Below, piece after piece: positions 57,575 to 64,000 of a stretch of 64,000 nucleotides of DNA. Within the stretch, counting starts at the first letter, position 1, and each line of letters starts with the position of its first letter. A program made the position numbers and the translations under genes. The notes below the pieces were generated by a model that was given only the letters and a program-made list of their open reading frames with translations, did no database searches and was not told the origin of the DNA. Origin of the DNA: Aralia elata (Eukaryota; Streptophyta; Magnoliopsida; Apiales; Araliaceae); assembly GCA_034770075.1 (NCBI GenBank), contig CM068378.1, positions 42,250,508 through 42,314,507 of the forward strand, written 5' to 3'.

Positions 57575-58205
57575 CATGCACGCTAAACAAGATAAGACAA
57601 ATAAAAACAAATCCCTCAAAGAAATTATGTCCTAATCGTTCAAAGATGTTTGGAATATCGAACGTCGCCTTCTAGCATGATAAAACGATAGAGTATCAAT
57701 TAATCATTATAAGTTTGTTGTGTCACACAAGGCTTATCTTAATTTTTTGAGATGTTGTTTTATCATATTTAATGCTTATAAATAGACTGAACGATGTTGT
57801 TTTGTTGTGTCACACAAGGACAGTGTTTTTCTTTTGAATATATGGAAGTGTTAGGTTGGACTTAACTTGGATAATTTTGATTCGGATGTGTCACACTTGA
57901 TCAAAATAATCTAAGAGGCAAAATACAAGGAATTACATAGTGATGTAATTGACAATAGTTGTCTACCTATTTATTTATATATCGTTTGTTGTGTCACACA
58001 AGGCTATATACATTTGAAATGGGATCCTTATTCTCACTAGCAGATCTTTAATTAGATTTGTCGAACTATATAATGAGGGTAATATAGTTTGATGAAAATA
58101 GTGGGAGATACCAATTTAAATAAAGACCTAATTTATTTTGGTAATTAATAAAATGAATGTATGCTAAAATGTTGTTAAATTACAATTTCATTTACAGAAT
58201 TTTAT
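56396..58205 (+). other. Copia D leader
   Basis: It contains two decayed GC units (56581 and 56615), a run of short degenerate repeats (56690-57015, with AAAATAAAGGAGTTTATTTT and GAAATTGGATTTCATGCTAA types), the hairpin TTTGGTTCACT/AGTGAACCAAA (57444-57475), a TA/TG microsatellite (57537-57574) and the four TCA-loop motifs (57718, 57805, 57886, 57989). Confidence 0.75.
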
Positions 58206-61200
58206 AATCAGTGCGGAGCATATTAGATGCTAATTAACTAGACCAAATAACACGGACTAGTTAAGGAATTTGAGAATAGTTCTCAAGGCTGAAAAGCTAT
58301 CTTATGTCCTTAATACGCCAATCCCTGCAATAGTTGCAGACAATGCCTCTGAGAAAAAGATTGTTACTTTTAGAAAGTGGCAAGATGATACAATCGTAAC
58401 TCAATGCATCATGCTCGCATCCATGAGTAACGAGCTTCAGCGTCAGCATGAAACTATGGATGCTCCTACTATATTCCTGTACTTAAAGGAGTTGAATGGT
58501 GAGGAAAGTAGGACTATTAGATATCAGATATCTAAGGAGCTCTTCCGATCTACAATAACCGATGGCACTATAGTACAGACAAATGTCCTAAAAATGATCA
58601 ATCTGATTGAACAATTGGGACAACTGGGTTTTGTATTGGATGGAGAGTTGATCCAAGATTTGATCTTGCAATCACTCCCGGACTCCTTCTCACAATTTGT
58701 TGTGAAATTCCACATGAACAAGCTATATATCAGCCTGCTTGAGTTGCTTAAACATGTTGAAAACTGTAAAGAGTCACTTTCCAACCAAGAAAGACCAAGT
58801 TTTACTGGTAGATAATTCTTCCAGGAAGCGGAAGAGGGCCAAAGGATCTTCTTAAAAGAAGAACAATTCAAAGAAGGTATAAGGAAATGCAATAACTAAG
58901 GACACTAAGAACAAAACTGAAGTAGATAGCAAAGGAGTTTGCTTCCACTACAATAAGTTTGGACACTGGAAATGAAACTATAAGGAGCATATTACAAAGG
59001 CTAACCAGAAGAAGCTTAGTGAAGCTTCGGTTATAGATATAGGTTTGTTCATGATTGAAATAAATCTTTCTGTAAGTCAAGGTTCTACTTGGATATTGGA
59101 TACCGGCTGTAGATCTCACATATGCATACGATGCAGAGACTAAGCAGAAGTAGAAGGCTAAACAAAGAGGAAGAAATCTTAAGTGTGGGGAATGGAGCAA
59201 TGGTTGCTATATTAGTTGTAGAAACTTATAGTTTAGCGTTGCCTACGGACAAGTCTATTAAGTTAATAAGTTATTATTATGTTCCAGTTCTCTTTAGAAA
59301 TATTATTACTTTTGTTGTTGGACAAGGAAGGCTCTGGTATTATATTTAAGAATAATTGTTGTTCTATTTATAATGATAATGTTTTGCTTGAAACTGGAAG
59401 ATTACTTGATAGACTTTGTAAACTTGACTTACATGAAAAATAATTTTGCAAATTGAACAAACTAGTAAAAAGAAAAGGAGATGATCATTCAAAGAGTTGA
59501 ATATGTGTATTTGATGAAATACAAGTCTGAATCATTTGAAAGGTTCAAAGAATTCAGAAGTGAAACAAATTGACAAAGTATTAAGATTCTTTGATCAGAT
59601 CGAGGAAGGAATACTTGTGCAATGAGTTTCTAGATCATCTCAAAATAGTATTTTCTCATAATGGACGTTTCATGATACGCAATAATTGATTGATGTATCT
59701 AAAAAGGAAATTTTGTACCATGTAGGACATGGTGCGGTCCATAATGACTTTTACCGACATTCCAGTATTCTTCTGGGGTTATGCCCTAGAAACGGCTGCA
59801 TATCTACAAAATAAGGTAACCTCAAAATTCGGCCCCAAGACTCCACAAAAGTTATGGATAGGGAGGATTCCTAGTCTTAAGTATGTTAAGATAAGGGGTT
59901 GTCCAGCTTATGTGAAAAGGTTTCAAAAGGATAAGCTTGGGACAAAATCTGACAAGTGCAGGTTTGTAGGATATCCTAAAGAAAGTTTAGGGTATTATTA
60001 TTATAATCCTACACGTTGCCTTCTTGGATAAAAGTGTTTATCATTGAAGGAGCTAGTGGGAGGGTAATAGATCTTGAAGGAGTTCAAGAACCACAAAGCA
60101 CTTTAAGTCAAACCGAGGAACCTGTAGATAGACCTATTGTACCACAACCGAATCGTAAATCTGGAAGAGTACCGAAGATACCTAGAAGGTATGGATTCAT
60201 CATAGAGGATGATGATAAGGTATGCATCATAGAGGATGATGATCCAGTTATATACGATGAGGCTATGAGTAGTAGACACTCAGAAAAATGGCAGATGGCC
60301 ATGAAATCCAAAATGGACTCCATGTATGAGGACCAAGTATGGACTCTGGTTACTCCACTAAAAGGCATAGTGCCTATAGAGTGAAATTGAGTCTTTAAGA
60401 GAAAGACTGGGGCAAATGGCAAGGTGGAGACCTATAAGACCAGACCTATTTAAAAGGTTTCAAATAAAGTCAAGGAGTTGACTGTGATAAAACCTTATTA
60501 CCGGGTAATGCTCAAGTCCATTTAGATTTTGCTTGTGATTGCAGCTTATTATTACGAAATCTGGCAAATGGATATGGAGACATCCTTCCTCAATGAAGAT
60601 TTGAGGAGAATGTATGTATGATACAGCCAGATGAATTTGTTTCAATGGTTGAAGCAAATCATGTATATAAGCTACAACAATCCATTTATGGATTAAATCA
60701 AGCTTCTCAAAGATGGAACATCCGGTTTGATAAGACAATCAAAAAAGTTTGATTTTATCAAAACGTGGATGAACCAAATGTGTACAAAAGGTCAGTAGGA
60801 GTGCAGTGACATTCCTAGTACTATATGTTGATATACTACTGATAGGGAATGACACACCAATGCTACAATCAGTAAAGATAAAATTTTCTAAACATTCCTC
60901 TATGAATGACTTGGGAGAAACATCCTATAAATTGGGGATATAAATCTATATAGATAGATTTAAAAGGATGTTCGGCTTAACCCAAGGAATGTATATTCAT
61001 TCGATGCTAAAGGCATTTAGCATGGCAAAATCCAAGAGAGGTCTCATGATGATGAGCCATTGAGTGTATCTCTTTAAATTGTCCTCAATGAAAGAGAGAT
61101 CGCATGAGTTACTATCATGTATGCAATGAATATATAAGGCCTAATGTTGATCAGTCATATCTGGAGAAGATCACTATAAGACAGTGAAAAACATCTTTAA

Positions 61201-61675
61201 GTACTTAACCGGTGTTGAGGATGTGATCATGATTCATGGTGGGTCTGAATTAAAACTAGAGGGCTAAACAGACTCAAGTTTTTTCAGACTGACCAAGACG
61301 ATAACAAATTCACTTTAGGGTAAATCGTTACCTTGAATGGTGGTGCAGTGAATTAGAAAAGTTTCAAACAGCAAAGAGTTGTTGGTTTAGTGACAAAGAC
61401 AAAGTATATAGCTGTAAATGAAGCTGCAAGTTGATTGTTTAGATGAAAAGTTCATTACAAAACTAGGAATAATTCATAAGTCTCATCTTAGATTCAAACA
61501 TGTGTTGCGGCACTTTCATTTGATTAGAGAAATCATTGAAAAAGAAGAAGTCACTATAGAGATAGTGGACTCTCAATAACAACATTGCATATCCATTTAC
61601 TGAAGCTTTATCCAACAGCAGGATGATCGTCACTTAGAGAAGAAGGGTATTAGATACCATGGCGATTGACTTTAG
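58206..61675 (+). pseudogene. Copia D gag-pol pseudogene
   Basis: The start codon region is deleted. A capsid segment of about 180 codons stays open (58270-58815), then shifts frame before the zinc knuckle and ends LLKHVENCKESLSNQERPS, the same wrong-frame end as in copia A. Other pieces are the protease region (around 59090-59110), integrase (59505-60031), RT (60380-60950) and RNase H (61240-61580). As in copia A, the integrase zinc finger and first catalytic aspartate are missing (junction near 59495), about 28 bp is missing near 60010, and RT has YVD where YVDD is expected (60824-60833). Many stops are present. D also has private changes, so it has decayed since insertion. Confidence 0.9.
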
Positions 61676-61689
61676 TGCAAGTGGAAGAT

Positions 61690-63503
61690 TAAAAGTAGTA
61701 TGCGCACAAGCCAATCATATTTGATACGATATAGTATATACTTTGTAATCTTATTCATTTATTAATAAAAGTATTAAAGGAATTTTACTTTATCTACATG
61801 GTGCTGTTATTTAATATGTGATAAACCCATAGTTTTAAGCAATGCTTTTAGAATCATAATGATGATCATGCTAATGAGATCTAAATTCTTAGAAAGCTTA
61901 AAACTAAAATCGTTCCTAATCATTGGATTACTAAAAGGGGGATTAGTGAATCCGGATAGATTAGTACATACGTTGCTTACTCTTAGAAAGAGGATGATTG
62001 ATCTCATAATCATTTGTGTGGAGACACTAAAGCAAGTACGTAAGTGCTTATTGGAGAATGAGTTCACTGAACGTGGCTCGCTAAGGAATACCTAATGGAG
62101 TTTTACTCGCCTGTCAATAGGAATTCCTCTAGTGATAATAGTACAACTGATCGTTAGACTTAAGATCATCATAGTATCTTGTGTATGATGAGTTATACTT
62201 TGACATGTCCCTTAAGACCTTTAGGGTATATCAAAGGGTATGATTGGGTTTAATAAGTTGTACATGGAGATACGTGAATGATCAATAAAGAATCTACCAC
62301 GTTTAGTAAAAGATGTGAATGTCGTATGTGATTCGATAAATGACAGCTCAATAGTCTTTGGCCAAGGCAGAATGAAATTAGAAAGGAGTTTCTAATTTGC
62401 ATTAATTAGAGTTGTGCATCTGGGAATCGAAATACATATAATTAAATAAAATAAGACTTGACAGTAATTCCATGTCTTATATTTAATTAGGACATTGTAT
62501 GGTAGAATGATTGAATTGTACGGTAACTATTCACTGAAAAGTTCTTTTGTGATTAATGTTGAAATCTATATTATATGGAAAGTCGTTGATCGCTAAGGGG
62601 GCTTACCCTTATTGTAGAATAAATATTATTTAATTAAATAAATTAAATAGTTTAATTTATTTATTTAAATAAGATTAAAATTGTTCTAATTGATTTATTC
62701 ACAACCGGTTTAATATGGAGAACCTAAAGGGTCACACCGCAAAAGGAAAATATTTATTTAAGAAGTAAATGACATAATTGTAATAATAAGTTAAGTGTAT
62801 TTAATTTAGTCTATGGAGATAGAATAAATTAAATAGCTTAATATTTATTATTTAATATTTTGAAAATATTAAATATAAATTAATAAGAGGAGTCTTGTTA
62901 TTATTATTACTATTACTATTATTTAATTCCTAATAGGGATTGGGAATTAATTAATAGAAGTACTCTCTCATGAATTCCTAATTGGATTAGGAGTATAATT
63001 ACTTAAAAGAGTCTAACTAGAATGGAAGCCCTAATCCTAAATAGTTTAGGGAAGGGTTTTCCTACATCTATAAATAAGAGAAGTCTTATTATAGATTAGG
63101 GTGGTTACACACTCTTGCATAAGAATTGTGGAGACTACTTATAATTTCTATAGAGATAGAAACTAAGGTTTTGCCAACACCCATCTTCTTGAACAAATAT
63201 TATTCCTTGGTGGATCACCTCTAGAGGCCAAACACTTGGGTAGCTAACGTTGATCAAAGGAAGGAATTTAATCGGTGAAATTCAAGGAGAACGCGAAGGA
63301 ATTGGAGGTGAACTTGTACCTGAGGAAGCTAGAATTCTACAAGGGTATAATTCTTATTCTCCATCTCTTTTGTTTAATTAATAATTGTGCATAAAGAAAG
63401 ATCATGGTGATGGTTTGTATAAAATTTTAAAATCTGATTTTATCGCGTTTATGCTATATTTATGTAATTTGATTGCATGTTCGCGTTATATACAAACCTA
63501 ACA
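61690..63503 (+). mobile_element. Copia D 3' LTR (1814 bp)
   Basis: It starts TAAAAGTAGTATGC, where the terminal TG has become TA, and ends ...ACCTAACA. The flank is CTTTT. The matching left duplication is lost with the truncated 5' LTR. Confidence 0.9.
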
Positions 63504-64000
63504 CTTTTAAGTTTTAAAACATGAGCATTATAAAATATAATGATGCTTAACATTAATCAATAATGAATTAGGTAAGTGTATAAGTATGCTAAATATATGC
63601 AAAGGAGGCGAATCGGGCATGTGACGTATGAACGTCGAAACGCCGTGTAAAGTGTTAATAAACTTAAAAAGTGTTTCGATTCAAATGAAACGAATATTAT
63701 AAGTTATGGAATAAGGTTAATATAAACCAATAAGGACGGATGATGATGAGGGCCATAACGTTTCCGAACGACGCGACGCCGAGATATTATTTGGACTTAA
63801 TCGCGTTTATTAAATTATATAACGCGAACAACATGAAATGAAAGTTATAATTATAGTATGTAAACCAATATGAAGTCTATATTTGGCTAATTGGTATGTT
63901 TTTATAAGATATTGTGTAGGCTATTTGAAGAGCATTATTGTGTAAATTGTAAGCAGAGCATAAGGCAAGTTTCCTAACTTTACTCAAATTATAATTGAGC
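63504..64000 (+). other. Possible gypsy LTR fragment
   Basis: No coding sequence is seen. The end (GCAGAGCATAAGGCAAGTTT, then CCTAACTTTACTCAA) resembles G1 LTR at about 3815-3840 (CAGGCAAGTTCCTAACCC). This suggests a plus-strand chromovirus LTR into which copia D inserted. The stretch contains several CG-rich words (ACGTCGAAACGCCGTG, GACGCGACGCC). Confidence 0.4.

Larger units (their letters stand above)
46898..63503 (+). mobile_element. Copia D, 5'-truncated, with solo LTRs G7 and G8 in its 5' LTR
   Basis: The pieces are a 5' LTR F lacking about its first 700 bp (46898-47310 and 55710-56380), a primer site (56382-56395), a leader, a gag-pol pseudogene (58206-61675) and a 3' LTR (61690-63503). 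The left edge abuts the end of LTR E, so the first part of the 5' LTR has been lost. Confidence 0.88.

Overview
The window is nuclear DNA of a flowering plant, probably a eudicot, and it consists almost entirely of nested LTR retrotransposons. The reasons are a Ty3/gypsy chromovirus with a C-terminal chromodomain, Ty1/copia elements primed by initiator tRNA-Met, Tat/Ogre-type LTRs, a Stowaway MITE, strong A+T richness and no recognisable host gene. One protein-coding locus is intact: the 1307-codon copia Gag-Pol at 40941-44864. All other coding sequence is partial or broken. Element names used here: G1-G8 are Ty3/gypsy-type, copia A-F are Ty1/copia copies or LTRs, and T1-T2 are Tat-type.

Left half (1-29215), read from the youngest insertion outward: G1 (+; pol end and 3' LTR, 1-4856) lies in the leader of copia A (+; 4857-10681). 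Copia A lies in the leader of copia B (-; 10682-14259), and copia B lies in the gag-side region of G2 (-; 14260-18614). G2 lies in the 3' part of T1 (+; 18615-20761), and T1 lies in the 5' LTR of G3, a short-LTR element with no visible coding sequence (+; 20762-26968). G3 lies in the pol pseudogene of G5 (+; 26969-29215). A separate LTR, G4 (-; 21220-24933), interrupts G3. The missing left halves of these elements are predicted to lie upstream of base 1.

Right half (29216-64000): copia LTR E (29216-46897) is split by a T2 solo LTR (29323-31135), a G6 solo LTR (31499-36120, with a Stowaway MITE inside) and the complete young copia C (37376-46789). E joins directly to a 5'-truncated LTR, F, which is the 5' LTR of copia D (46898-63503). 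F is split by solo LTR G7 (47311-55704), which is itself split by solo LTR G8 (47581-50781). The last 497 bases look like a further gypsy LTR.

How the parts relate: copia C has everything an autonomous element needs (two LTRs with about three differences seen by eye, a GATAT target duplication, a tRNA-Met primer site, a polypurine tract, and Gag-PR-IN-RT-RNase H in one frame). Copies A and D share the same internal deletions and the same Gag frameshift at separate insertion sites, so they look like a subfamily that multiplied in trans. The most unusual signals are structural: repeated hairpins in copia leaders and in gypsy LTRs whose stems or loops change together between copies. All coordinates and comparisons were read by eye; no alignment or folding program was run.
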